This document shows positions 12,244-22,878 of a DNA stretch of 64,000 nucleotides, in pieces (position 1 is the stretch's first letter; each line of letters starts with the position of its first letter). Source of the DNA: Maratus speciosus (lineage: Eukaryota; Arthropoda; Arachnida; Araneae; Salticidae); contig OZ010798.1 in NCBI GenBank assembly GCA_963932465.1, forward strand, positions 20,222,918 through 20,286,917, written 5' to 3'. A program made the position numbers and the translations under genes. The notes under the pieces were generated by a model that was not told the DNA's origin, did no database searches, and worked only from the letters and a program-made list of their open reading frames with translations.

Positions 12244-12467
12244 ATGGCTTTGAAATGGGTGCGAAAACAAACTGCCATTTCGCTTCAAATGAAGATAAAG
12301 TTGCTTAATGCAGTTGATGAAAAAGAAGAACGAAAACAGAAATCTGCAAAGAGTTTGGCATTGTCAATTCTACTTTATCAATGATAAAAGTATGAGAACC
12401 GTTAAGCACGTAGATTTAGAGACAGCTTTGCTTATTTGATTCAAACAAGCTAGATCTCAAAATGCTG
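12244..12467 (+). pseudogene. pogo/Tigger transposase N-terminus, broken
   Basis: Reading from the ATG at 12244 gives a psq-type HTH start (ISLQMKIKLLNAVDEKEE). A frameshift follows near 12350; in the next frame ICKEFGIVNSTLSMIK, the classic second half of the Tigger HTH, continues. Further on, VDLETALLI, a stop where Tryptophan is expected, then FKQARSQNA matches the start of the CENPB domain. So it has at least one frameshift and one stop. In intact relatives this region binds the element's TIRs. No DDE catalytic core is visible in the rest of this element, so it cannot be active. Confidence 0.75.
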
Positions 12468-12712
12468 AAAAAGACACTTAAAAAAAAAGATATCCCCCCC
12501 CCACCCCCCTAAAAAAAACAATACTTTTTTAACTTGAATTTTACTCTAATGGATGCAACCTGATAGTAGTTTAACAGGAAATCGAAATAAAATCTGACGA
12601 CGTCGAAAATATTTGTGAGGTTTGTTCTTTTTTTTTACGAATCTTTTAACTCGAAATTCTTTTAATACGAAAAAATTTTTCGGTCTCCTCAATTTCAACG
12701 TATTTCATCGTA

Positions 12713-13430
12713 TATAGTACTAAATAGTATATTGAATATAGCAATATATATGCAATAGTACTGTATAATGAATATACAGTAACTTTTGTCAAAAAAAGAA
12801 TCAAGCCTCAGTACAGTGAAATGCATTTTCACTGTACAAATTGTGAAATATATATAATAAAACTATACATATACTACTATATATATAAACCTATGTATAG
12901 CTAGACAGAAATAGATATAAAGAATCAGGATAATATTTATTTGAAGAGAGAATTCATATCTAGGACATCCAATTCATCCAATATAATATTTTAGGACGTA
13001 TATTTTGGGCTATATATGATTCAGTTTGTTAGAGGTAATTCATTTTTAGAAGAACTTAAATTTAAAATTTTAAAAAAGGGTATTTTTTTCTATTAAAATA
13101 ATCAATAAAAGAATATGCAATAATAGTAACACATGAAGTTGTTTTTAATTTCAATGCATTGTTTTTTTTTTAGCTTTATTTATTTTTATTTATTTATTTA
13201 TTTTTCAGAATAAAGATTCTTTAAGACCGACCGTAAAATTTTACATTTTATTCAGAAATTTTTTTATTAGATGTATTTGAATTTCTCCTTCTTTACCGAT
13301 ATCAATAAAAAAAAAATTTGAAACCTTGGTGTTAAAATATTCAATAAATTTCCAATAGGATATATTAAATATTCAAACAACCCCAATTTTTAATATTGAA
13401 TATAGCTAGAATTAATAATACTAATTAAAA
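12713..13430. other. Unassigned AT-rich DNA
   Basis: It holds poly-A, poly-T and TTTA runs (for example 13172-13205) and no recognised gene or element. Confidence 0.4.
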
Positions 13431-14048
13431 ACTACATGCGATATATTAATATATCTTATGCACACATCTAGGCTAATTTGCGAGGTAGGAATCTTATTTT
13501 TCTGTCAAAATTAGGTGAGCGTATTGTAAGATTCAAAGTTTTTTATAATTTATAATTTCAATCTAGAGACCGTCTCCAAAGCTTATCTTTCAAACATAAA
13601 TTTAAAGAAGGCAACTGGATCGAATGGCTATCTTCGTTTTCTTTTGAGTGTCTATTTAATGACAAATAAATAAATAAATGAAAGAATAAATAAATAAATA
13701 TGGGATATTTACTTCCCGTTTTTTAAAAACCAATTGTACATTTATATGTAATATTTTAATTATTTTTTCATTTATTTTTTCCCGGTTTGGACATTTTTTA
13801 CTCTGTTGGCTTTACATTTAGTTAACTTAACAACGTGATGATTTAAGTATTTAACCACTTCACCGTTTGCGCCGAGATAACTCGGGGCTAAAAGCACTGT
13901 TTCCCCATACCTGTCGCAAAATTAGTATTTCAAATCTCCAATCAAACTCAGATGTTTTCAAAATTTCTTGTCACCATAAAAAAGATAAAAATTAAATTAT
14001 ATAGATATATTTGCACAAGAAAAGCTTTAAAATAACTAAAACATGCCT
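13431..14048 (+). repeat. Duplicated segment A, copy 1
   Basis: It begins AACTACATGCGATATATTAA and aligns almost throughout with copy 2 at 14588-15178; both share CATCTAGGCTAATTTGCGAG, GTGAGCGTATTGTAAGATTC and GGACATTTTTTACTCTGTTG. A partial third copy is at 19233-19482. No coding sequence. Copy 1 ends at the left TTAA of P2. Confidence 0.85.
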
Positions 14049-14585
14049 TTAATCCTTTATGTACTGAATTAGGAATTCATGAAAATTTTATCTTCTAAAG
14101 CATTTTTTGTGAATTTTTGAAACTACATTAGAAGATTTACATAATCATTTAATAAATTTTAGAAGGATTTTAGAAGGATGGAAGGATTTAGAAGGATTCA
14201 TTCTATTTGAATTGATAGAGATTTTGTGCACTATTTAAAACATCACTCAAATCTTTCATTTTAAATATTTTTCTTAGTATTTTGTAGAATTAGGAGATAT
14301 ACAAATATAATGTTCTTACAATAGAAATATAGAAATGTTTCCGAATTGAAAAATATCCCCCCTCCCCCCTCAACCCCAAGAAAGCTGAAAAGATGCAAAA
14401 GAAAAGAAACCTTCCTTTTAAAGATATTTTCGTTTGGTGTAACACATAATGCTTTTGGAACAAGATAAAGTAATGCATCTATAGCTCATTCTAAACTGTA
14501 TTACTACGAATCGATGTATTAAACGAATTTTATAACAAGTTATTTTAATTATACTTATAAGTACCGTCAGTAGATAAAGGGTTAA
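14049..14585 (-). mobile_element. Family P element, copy P2
   Basis: Reverse-oriented relative of P1, from TTAATCCTTTATGTACTGAA to CAGTAGATAAAGGGTTAA, with TTAA at both ends. It shares the GAATTCATGAAAATTTTATC and ACAAGATAAAGTAATGCAT blocks with P1, P3 and P5. It sits inside duplicated segment A/B and, with P3, marks both larger copies of that duplication. Confidence 0.85.
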
Positions 14586-14587
14586 CA

Positions 14588-15178
14588 ACTACATGCAATA
14601 TATTAATTAATTTTCATTCACTCATCTAGGCTAATTTGCGAGTTAGGAATCTTATTTTTCTGTCAAAATTAGGTGAGCGTATTGTAAGATTCAAAGTTTT
14701 TTATAATTTATAATTTCAATCTAGAGACCGTCCCCAAAGCTTATCTTTCAAACATAAATTTAAAGAAGGCATAATTACTGGATCGAATGGCTATCTTTTT
14801 TTTCTTTTGCGTGTCTATTTAATGACAAATATATAAATAAATAAATGAAAGAATAGATACATAAATAGGGGATGCTTACTTCCCGTTTTTAAAAACCAAT
14901 TGTACATTTATATGTAATATGTTAATTAATTTTTCCCGGCTTGGACATTTTTTACTCTGTTGGCTTTACATTTAGCTAACATCGTGATGATTTAAGTATT
15001 TAATATTCAATTATACATTTTTTTTTTTTTCATTTCACAAAATTAGTAATTCAAATTTCCAATCAAACTCAGATGTTTTCAAAATTTCTCATCACCTTTA
15101 AAGAAATAAAAATCAAATTATATAGATACATTTGTACAAGAAAAGCTTTAAAATAACTAAAACAAGCCTTGAATCCTT
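14588..15178 (+). repeat. Duplicated segment A, copy 2
   Basis: It follows directly on the right TTAA of P2 and repeats segment A copy 1 with small indels and substitutions. It ends at the left end of P3. The order A-P-A-P is what unequal exchange or tandem duplication after the P insertion would give. Confidence 0.85.
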
Positions 15179-15541
15179 TATGTACTGAATTAGGAATTCA
15201 TGAAAATTTTATCTTCTAAAGCATTTTTTGTGGATTTTTGAAACTACATTAGAATATTACATAATCATTTAATAAATTTTAGAAGGATTTTAGAAGGATT
15301 GAAGGATTTAGAAAGATTCATTCAATTTGAATTTATATGGATTTATTGCCATATTTATAACCCCCACTCAAATAAATATTTTTCTTAGTATTTTGTAGAA
15401 TTAGGAAATGTAAAAATGTAATGTTCTTACAATAAAAATATAGAAATGTTTCCGAATTGAAAAAGTCCCTTCTCTTACGTCAAGAAAGCTGAAAAGATGT
15501 AAAAGCAAAAGAAATCATCTTTTTAAAAATATTTTTGTTTT

Positions 15542-15780
15542 AAAATATATAATGTCAACTTTAAAAAGCCCACAGTCTTACTTAAAAGGCGATTAAAGTA
15601 ATGAAAAAGATGTTACAAGTTTAAAATATACATTTTATTTAAAACTTCTTTTAAACTTGTAACATCGTTTTCATTACTTTAGTCGCCTTTTAAGTAAGAC
15701 TGAGGACTTTTTAAAGTTCACATTATATATTTTATGTTGAATCAAGGTGAAAAATTGTGTTTCGTCTTAGGATTTTATTT
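15542..15780. mobile_element. Fold-back insertion with 11-bp TSD inside P3
   Basis: The flanks ATTTTTGTTTT at 15531-15541 and 15781-15791 are an 11-bp TSD, absent as a duplication in P2. The left part is a ~190-bp hairpin (arms with TAAAATATATAATGT, CTTTAAAAAG and GTCTTACTTAAAAGGCGA; loop near 15640), followed by a ~45-bp tail. An 11-bp TSD is more like target-primed retrotransposition than a TA or TTAA DNA transposon. I cannot name the family. Confidence 0.6.
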
Positions 15781-16046
15781 ATTTTTGTTTTGTGTAACCT
15801 TACCAACAATGCTTTTGGAACAAGATAAAGTAATGTATCTATAGCTCATTCTAAACTGTATTACTAATAATCGATGTATTAAATGAAATTTTTAACTCGT
15901 TATTTTAATGGTACTTATAAGTACAGCTCACATTCAAAATATTAGAATAAATACTTTTTTTTTACAAATTGAAAATATCGTTTGGTAATTTAATGTCTTT
16001 TAATGCAAATATGCAAACGATATTTTTATTAAGAACTTATTGTTGA

Positions 16047-17133
16047 TTAACCCTTTATCTACTGACGGTACTTATAAGTACCACTCACTTTAAACTTTTA
16101 TACCATAGTGAATATTACTAATATTCTAATGGTACTTTGCAAAAAACGCTCTTTTAACTCCACTTTATCCGAATACATGGCAGCGGTAGTTCTAGGTCTG
16201 TTATTTTAGAGAGGAATGAAGCTATCTTTGAAGCAGTCGATGTGTTTTGTGCCGATATTTTGTACAGATTGCCACGCTCGTCTTTTCATTGCTGCAAACA
16301 CAGTAAAGGATATAAGATAAGTGTTGGGGGTTTTTTATGTGTTCATTATGATCTTAGAATACAATATGACTAGCTATTTTCGGTGAATGGTGTATGTATT
16401 TGATTTAACTGTTGAATTACTCGGTGGTACTTATAAGTACCGTCAGTACACTGGATGTTGGAGAAAAATTTCTTGTTTACTTTTCGTCTGTGTAGTTATC
16501 CATCGTTTTCATCTGCTTTAAAATATTATTACTAAAATGTAATGTAGTAATGATTTCCCTGGTATTTCTTTTCTGTTTCATTGTTATTTTTTATAGGAAA
16601 CCGAAAAAGTTGTGGCACCGGCTCGTTTTTGCTATGTTAGAAATGGCATATGTAAATTCATATATTGCATATGTGGAGATGCGAGAGAACATGTTGTACC
16701 TGGAATATTGACGCCGCATAACTAAAGGCCTGCTAACAAGATCGAAACATAAAAAAAAAAATTGTTTTTTTAACCCTTTCAGGAGCAAAGCATTTTCAAT
16801 TCTAAAGTGTTGAAATAAATCATTGGCACCGGAATTGGCCAAACGATTTATTTGTAAATAAGAATAAGCCTATATTTTACATACTTGTTAAATCGAAAAT
16901 ATTTTCTGGTGTCAGTTGAAATTCCTTGTGGATTTTCTGCTACGACATTTTAGTCCTAGTGTACTGACGGTATTTTAAAGTACCACTTTAATTAATTACC
17001 TCTAAATAATTAAATGTCTCACGGGTGAGTATTTTTTTTTTTTATTTATCCTTTAATTTTCATTGTAGTAACTGAAAAAAATTTTACATGAAAAAAATTG
17101 TAGTAGATCATAATGCCGTAGATAAAGGGTTAA
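16047..17133. mobile_element. Family P-type element P4, nested in the Tc1
   Basis: Bounded by TTAA at 16047-16050 and 17130-17133, it starts CCCTTTATCTACTGACGGTA and ends GTAGATAAAGGG. It is about twice the length of P1 and its interior differs. A second inverted pair of the GGTACTTATAAGTACC/GTCAGTAC motif (about 16416-16455 and 16953-16995) lies inside, so it may itself be composite. No transposase reading was found. Confidence 0.75.
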
Positions 17134-17371
17134 ACTTATTTATTATCTTAAAATTAATATCATTTTTGAAAAGATTAATTGAAAAAAAAATTATTTTGAA
17201 AAGTCTAAATATTAGAATATTTATTCAAGTGGTTCAAAATATTAAAATATTTCACATTGATTCTCCTTTAATTATCACTAATTCACAAGTGTTGGCATCA
17301 TTAATTAAATTCAGACGATTTTATTTAAAATCTGTATTCTTTTTGCAGTTTGCTTGCTTTTTCGTCTTAAA

Positions 17372-18397
17372 ATGGGTCGTGTGAGTGATATTCCTGAATC
17401 TATTAAACTTCGTATGGTTTATTTGTATCGGAACGGTAAATATCAATGTTATATAACGAATTATTTACATTGTTCGCAATCAAGCGTTAGTAAATTACTA
17501 ACACAATATTAAAAAAATGGAAAATTTCAAAATAATCGTCGAAATGGCGAGCGAAAACCAAAAACATCTGCTAGAGATGACAGGAAACTGAAGCGTATAG
17601 TTAAGAAAACCCGTTTTAAAAGTGTGCGATTCTTGTCCCGAAAATGGAAAGAAGAAGGAGTTGAAGTTTCTACATCGACAACATTAAGAAGTCTCGATAA
17701 ATTTAAGTTTGAATCTCGTGTACCGAAAACAAAACCTCTCATGACTGCAAAACAAAAGCGTTTAAGATTGAATTGGTGTAAATCAAGACGTTTATGGAGC
17801 GAAGAAGATTGCAAAAATATATTATTTAGTGATGAAAGTATGTTTTGTGTTTCATATGGTAATCAAAATATTCGAGTTTGGAGAATGAAGCAAGAATCAT
17901 TTAATAAAGAATGTCTTAAACGTTCCGTAAAATTTGCTGTTAGTGTCATGCTTTGGGGTTGCATGAGTGCAGAAGGACCTGGGAAGTTATGCATCGTCTA
18001 CGAAAAGATTAACTCTCAGATACATCAAGAAATTTTGGAATATTACATGATTGCATCATCAGAAGATTTATTTGAAGATGATTTCATCTTTCAACAAGAT
18101 TTAGTGTCACCGCATACCTCGGTGTCAACTAAGAATTGTTTCTGCCAACGCAACATTAAGGTACTCCCTTGGCCACCAAACTCACCATACCTTAATCTCA
18201 TCGAAAACTTATGGTGTATAATGAAAAAAAAAAAAAAAAAAACTCCAAGAAAATCCTCCTTCAAGTAAAACTGAGTTAGTGGCAACGTATAAAGTCTATT
18301 TGGGTGAGATAGAAATGTTTGTAAACACCTTGTATATAGTATGCAAGATCGATTGTACGCTGTTATGAAAGCTAAAGGAGATGCTACAAAATATTAA
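17372..18397 (+). pseudogene. Tc1-family DD34E transposase, broken
   Basis: The start at 17372 gives MGRVSDIPESIKLRMVYLYR, a typical Tc1 N-terminal HTH region. The full span equals 341 codons plus stop, the usual Tc1 length. The catalytic triad is readable: ILFSDES, FQQD, then E in NLIENLW, with 34 residues between the second D and the E (DD34E). The C-terminus QDRLYAVMKAKGDATKY is family-typical. Damage: an in-frame TAA at 17510-17512; a poly-A tract (about 18221-18241) that shifts the frame, with a compensating shift near 18330; and FQQDNAP-type residues changed to FQQDLVSPH. It would have cut and pasted the element at TA. It is surely inactive. Confidence 0.92.
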
Positions 18398-18713
18398 CTA
18401 CTATTTACTTCATATTCATAAGGTAATATTGTTGCGTAAAATAAAATATTCTAATATTTTGAACCAATCTAAATTTTATTCTAATATTTTGATGTGTTTC
18501 AGAAAACTGTATACCTAATTTATAGTACTGTATTTTATATTTTGTAAATGTTAAAATCTTATCTAAACATTCCATATTTAATTTATAAGAAATTTAATTG
18601 CATTTACTTAGTATCAAAAATAAATAAATGAAAAATATTTTTTTCTTATTACATTTTCTCAATTATTCTGATATTTTGAATATGAACTGTACCATCAGTA
18701 GATAAAGGGTTAA

Positions 18714-19010
18714 ACAATTTCATAGCATCCAAAGATAATTTCAGAAATCACCCAATTTGTGAAATTCTCTTTGGAATTTTCTCATTCCAAACATTATAAA
18801 AGATATTTTGCCCAAAGAACTCTCAAAATTTCAGGAAATTCATGTCTCCTCAATCCTTGTTGGATTGATATTTAGGTTATTACCGGTGATAGAAGTAGTG
18901 ATAGGGTTATCTTTACCTCTTTGCGAAGGGACTATATATTCTGGGAGTAAGTAATGGATTTTGTGCATACGTGGTTGCGTATAGGACACATCATTCGATA
19001 ATGTAAGAAA
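18714..19010 (+). repeat. Duplicated segment B, copy 1
   Basis: It matches 19483-19800 closely (ATCCTTGTTGGATTGATA, TTACCGGTGATAGAAG and TTATCTTTACCTCTTTGCGA in common). It lies immediately right of P3. No coding sequence. Confidence 0.85.
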
Positions 19011-19232
19011 TTAATTATACTTTTTTCCCCAATACGACGGTATAAAAATTGAAAATGTGCGATGCTTAGAAGTTTAAAAAATTGCAGTACAGTATTTAAC
19101 CGTACAATGATACATCTGCTTTGTTTTACGGCTGGCTTAATAACGCAACGTTATTTTTTGGAGACGATGCTTTAATTGCTGGCGAAAGAAATAGCATATA
19201 GAGGGATAATAAATAAAAAAAGAATTAAATAA
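19011..19232. other. Unassigned DNA between duplicated segments
   Basis: No gene or element boundary recognised. Confidence 0.4.
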
Positions 19233-19800
19233 ATAGAGGGTACTTACTTCCCGTAAAAATAATTACTACATTTATATGTAATATTTTAATTAATTTTGCG
19301 CTTAGTTATCAATGTGATAATTTACGTATTTAATATTCAATTGTAGATTTTTTTTCACAAAATTAGTAATTCAAATCCCCAATCAAACTCTGATATTTTC
19401 AAAATTTATTGTCGCCATAAAGAATTAAAAAGCAAATTATATAGATGTCTTTGCACAAGAAAAACTAGAAGCATGCCTTTAAACAATTTCATATCATCTA
19501 ACGAGAATTTCAGAAATCATCCAATTTGTGAAATTCTCTTTGGAATTCTCTCATTCTCAACATTATAAAAAATCTTTGCCCAAAGAACTCTCAAAACTTC
19601 AGGAAATTCATATTTCCTCAATCCTTGTTGGAATGATACGTCGGCTATTACCGGTGATATAAGAAGGATAGGGTTATCTTTACCTCTTTGCGAAGGGAAT
19701 GTAACTTAATGGGAGAACTCTATTCTGGGAGTAGTAATGGATTTTGTGCATACATGGTTGCGTACAGGGCACATCATTCGGTAACATAAGAAAGGAATTG
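19233..19800 (+). repeat. Duplicated segment A (partial, copy 3) joined to segment B (copy 2) without a P element
   Basis: 19233-19482 repeats the right half of segment A; 19483-19800 repeats segment B. They join as GCCTTTAAACAATTTC, exactly where copy 2 has the 3.5-kb P3 block. This is therefore the unoccupied P integration site and shows that P targets a single TTAA which is duplicated on insertion. Confidence 0.88.
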
Positions 19801-19974
19801 TGGAAACTATTTTGTAAATAAGACATAATGAAGTTCACTGAAAAATGAAAATGAGATGGAGTTAGTTTAAATCATTTGAAAACTAGTTGAAAACAAATGG
19901 ACCCTACTCTGGTTCTTCCAGTTTTCTAAGAATGATTGGACTGGGCTTCCGCTTTATAGAAATAAGTTTTTTAC

Positions 19975-20697
19975 TTAAGGGGGTCCGGGACACATTTTAA
20001 AGTAATTTTTATTTATTGAGTTAAAATTCTGAATTTTTTTGTGATGGTTAACATTATCATTTGTAAACAAAATCTCATGATAAAACTTCTCATAATTTTT
20101 TTTTAAAAATTTTAAATTTAAAATTTATTAAAAAAGTGAGGTAATTTAAAATCGTTATAACTCAAAATATTATTTATAGAATTTCAATTTTTTTTTTCAT
20201 TTAAATAAACAGAAATATATAAGTTTTAATTTTGATTCGGCATTTTTAAAAATATTAATTTATAAAGAAATTAAAAATATTTAACGGAAAAATTTCAAAA
20301 AAAGTGCTGCAACTTTAAAAAGAAAAAAAAACATATTTTCAAAAGTAATATTTTTTTCAAATATGCTGAATCAAAATTAAAGTAAAACAATTGAAAAGTA
20401 TATGCTCCAAGTTTGAACCCTTTATCTTTAACGGTTCTCGAGTTATAAGAATTTAAATACGAGAAATGGTGAAAAAACCTATCATGAAGATAAACGCATT
20501 TTAACAAGAAGTCGTTTCCATGACAGCCATTGCTTGAAAGAAAGATTTTGAAAACAAACTGAAACGAAAAAATTAATATTTTTTGTTCTAATTCAGATAG
20601 AAACATGATTTAGATGTCATTTTAAGCAGAAAAATACAGAGAAAAATTTAATGAAATAAAATGTTTTTGAAGATTTTTGTGTCCCGGACACTCTTAA
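19975..20697 (+). mobile_element. TTAA-flanked MITE, family T, copy T2
   Basis: It runs from TTAAGGGGGTCCGGGACACA to GTGTCCCGGACACTCTTAA and aligns over its whole length with T1. Its right TTAA (20694-20697) is shared with the adjoining family-A copy A1, so one element landed in the terminal TTAA of the other. Confidence 0.85.
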
Positions 20698-21120
20698 GGG
20701 TGTTCTGAAATCCAAAAGGCCAACTTACTGACATAAGTTTTAACTTGATTTTGTTCGAAAATGCATGAAACTAGCTGGTGCTGTTGTTCAGAAACTATGT
20801 CATTGAGCTGTTTTTTCCATTTATTTGCAAATGCAATAGATCTTTTAGAAAATAATGTCAAAGTGGGCGTTTTGAACCGAATTTCCGCGCGAAGGAAGAA
20901 AGAGACTCGAAATCAAGCGAAAAACGTGTTTGTCACGTGATCAAAAATCTTTATAATTCAATAGGTAATGGATGGATCAAAAAATGGAAAAAACAGTTCA
21001 ATTCCAAATCGCTTCCATGGCCAGGCTTTCCAATTTTATATCTTTCCGTTAAAAAATGAATTTGTAAATGTGTCAAAACGTTTTGCGCTTGTTGAGCAGA
21101 ACAGTTAAGAACAGCCTTAA
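20694..21120 (-). mobile_element. TTAA-flanked MITE, family A, copy A1
   Basis: Family A ends are TTAAGGCTGTTCTCAA and its exact complement TTGAGAACAGCCTTAA. This copy has TTAAGGGTGTTCTGAAATCC at one end and GTTAAGAACAGCCTTAA at the other. The interior shares CTGCTCAACAAGCGCAAAAC, GATCACGTGA and AGATCTATTGCGTTTGCAAA-type blocks with about ten other copies in this window. It is ~430 bp and non-coding. TTAA flanks suggest a piggyBac-like mobiliser; none is present here. Confidence 0.85.
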
Positions 21121-22605
21121 GTAAAATTTTTCTTTCATTTGTTTTAACACTTTTCAACATAAAAAAATGTTATATGGTTTCAATTTTTTTGTCTCTGAGG
21201 TATTTTTTTAAAACTCTTTATATCCAATCAATTTGCGTTTGAGAACATTTTTTTTTTTTTTTTTAATAAGTCTTTTACTTTAAACACTCAAAAAATAATT
21301 AAAAGTTATCTCAAATCGAAACATGCTACAACGTGAAAACGTAGTCGCAGAAAATGTAGCTGATTTCACGCGCCATGCAATATGCACCAAAACCTAATCA
21401 CCACTAAGTTCTTGTCAAGTTCTAAGAAGATACAAAGTTTTATAAAATTCTGTACATTAGTTCTTTAGACAGAGCGGTCACAAAAAGTGTGTTACACACA
21501 TACTAACAGGCAGGCAAACTAACAGAAAAACGGACAGACAGATAGTCATACATTTTTGAAAAATAGTCAAATTGTGTTCAGGACATCCCAAAACGAATAA
21601 ATCCATCAAAAAAGGAATTTAAAAATCTTGTGATTCAAATACTTTCCCCTCATATATATATATATATATGCAGAAGAAAGTAAAAAAGTCGGCGCCCATG
21701 ATGGATGCTGTTAAAAAAACGGGCAAAACTAGAAGAAAAAAAAAATATATAACGATCCTCATCTGCTCGAAATAAAATAATATCGATACCCCAGGCAACA
21801 GATTTCTCAGCCAAGAGTGGGCAATTCAAGAAACTGCTAATTCTCCGAAAATCCAAATTACCTTCATGGCTCCAGTGAAACGTGTGTTTATATATATAAC
21901 CGAAGATGGCATTGAAAAAATAATCCATTCGAACATTAGACAAGCAGTTGAAGAAGGAAAAAAAAAAAGACAAAGACGAACTTGATTACGTTCTTTTCGA
22001 ATCTTTTTCCATTCCACAGCTCCGCCTCATCCGGATGTTCTCCAAATCTTTGGAGGAGGTTCTTGCACGACTACGAAAGATCGAACCCGGTCGTTAAATT
22101 ATTTCGAATGCGAAAAGAACAAAAGGAATGGCCCCGATCCTTGGAGCCGCACAACAGGGCCGATAGGGGCCAAATATGTGTCTTCTTCTTATTTTTTATT
22201 TTTACCATTTCGAATTGGGGGTCATCCATTAGTTGTGTGATGCGAATTTCGTGGTATTTTACCCTTTCCACCCACTATGTCATATATTGTCACACTTGTC
22301 ATATATATTGTCATATATTGTCTCCCCTCTTCTCCAGTGTTGAATTCAGACACTTTTCTCCGGGAGGGATTTCTGAGGCTGCGGGGGGACAATATAGAAT
22401 TCCCGAAGGGGGGATATTGCATTTTTTGACCATCGAGAACTCAAATCTTCCGGGGGGGGGGGGGGCATCTCTATAGTTTTATCCCGAGAGAAATGTCTCC
22501 ACGGGCCATACCCTAAATTCAACACTGCCTCTTCCTTGTTGCTACATCACACTTTTTGCGACTCTTTATCCAAATTAAAAATTAGACGATTGCACCATGA
22601 AATAT
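21121..22605. other. Unassigned region with GC-richer patch and simple repeats
   Basis: About 21440-21560 carries ACGGACAGACAGATAG-type sequence that recurs near 24815 and 62030, probably the tail of an unidentified repeat. A TA run is at 21653-21669, a GC-richer patch at about 22010-22160, and 14 G at 22452-22465. The ORF at 21982-22476 overlaps the GC-rich patch and the G run but shows no recognisable domain. I do not call a gene. Confidence 0.4.
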
Positions 22606-22878
22606 ATTAAAAATTATGTATTAAAAACAAATACACTATGCTAAAAGGCACACACATTAAAATACAATAAACATCAACGTTTCATTACGCCTTCAGGATG
22701 TTATGATACACGCAAGTCTAAAATTTTAAAACCCCCTTTTTTTTTTAATTTTAAACTTGTGTGTATCATAACATCCTGAAGACGTTCGCAGATGTGAAAT
22801 GAAACGTTGATGTTTATTGTATTTTAATGTGTGTACCTTTTAGAATAGTGTATTTGTTTTTAATACATAATTTTTAAT
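22606..22878. mobile_element. Fold-back of two Penelope-like 3' ends (probable)
   Basis: Two arms of ~130 bp are reverse complements around a loop near 22735 (shared: TAATACATAATTTTTAAT, AATACAATAAACATCAACGT, ATGTTATGATACAC). The right arm reads CCTGAAGACGTTCGCAGATG then TGAAATGAAACGTTGATG. CTGAAGA, a small stem-loop (TTCGC/GTGAA) and GAAAC is the order of the hammerhead ribozyme core that marks Penelope-like element termini. This is therefore probably a head-to-head dimer of short 5'-truncated copies, like the longer one at 43973-45005. The left arm has lost part of this motif. Confidence 0.5.

Larger units (their letters stand above)
11279..12710 (+). mobile_element. Decayed pogo/Tigger-type element holding a nested TTAA MITE
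   Basis: The left end CAGTGAAATACGTTTAACAC and the right end, reverse complement CGATGAAATACGTTGAAATT, are imperfect TIRs flanked by TA (11277-11278 and 12711-12712). TTAACACGAAAA-type motifs recur under both ends. A Tigger-like N-terminal coding remnant lies at 12244-12467. MITE T1 (11401-12121) interrupts the left half at a TTAA in one of these motifs. pogo elements duplicate TA and encode an HTH-CENPB-DDE transposase, which fits. Confidence 0.75.
15924..18689 (+). mobile_element. Tc1-type transposon with IR/DR-like ends, nested in P3
   Basis: TIRs are CAGCTCACATTCAAAATATT (left) and CAGTTCATATTCAAAATATC (right, complemented), flanked by TA at 15922-15923 and 18690-18691. It carries a broken Tc1 transposase at 17372-18397. 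A second set of TIR-like motifs (GGTTCAAAATATTA) lies ~221 bp from the left end, after discounting nested P4, and ~225 bp from the right end. This is the IR/DR layout of Tc1 elements such as Sleeping Beauty. It inserted in the right TIR of P3 and later received P4. Confidence 0.88.
15179..18713 (-). mobile_element. Family P element P3, interrupted twice
   Basis: P3 starts at a mutated TTGA (15179-15182) and ends CAGTAGATAAAGGGTTAA (to 18713). Its sequence is continued across two insertions: a fold-back at 15542-15780 and a Tc1 at 15924-18689. Deleting both restores a P element close to P2. Without the Tc1 the terminus reads ACTTATAAGTA|CCATCAGTAGATAAAGGG, matching the P2 and P4 ends. Confidence 0.85.

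Noticed and set aside
17088..17384. ORF upstream of the Tc1 transposase
   Set aside because: It crosses the P4/Tc1 boundary and inner TIR motifs; the real transposase frame starts at 17372 in another register.
21982..22476. 164-codon ORF over a GC-richer patch
   Set aside because: It has no recognisable domain, no splice or promoter support I can see, and it ends in a G run. A host exon cannot be excluded but is not supported.
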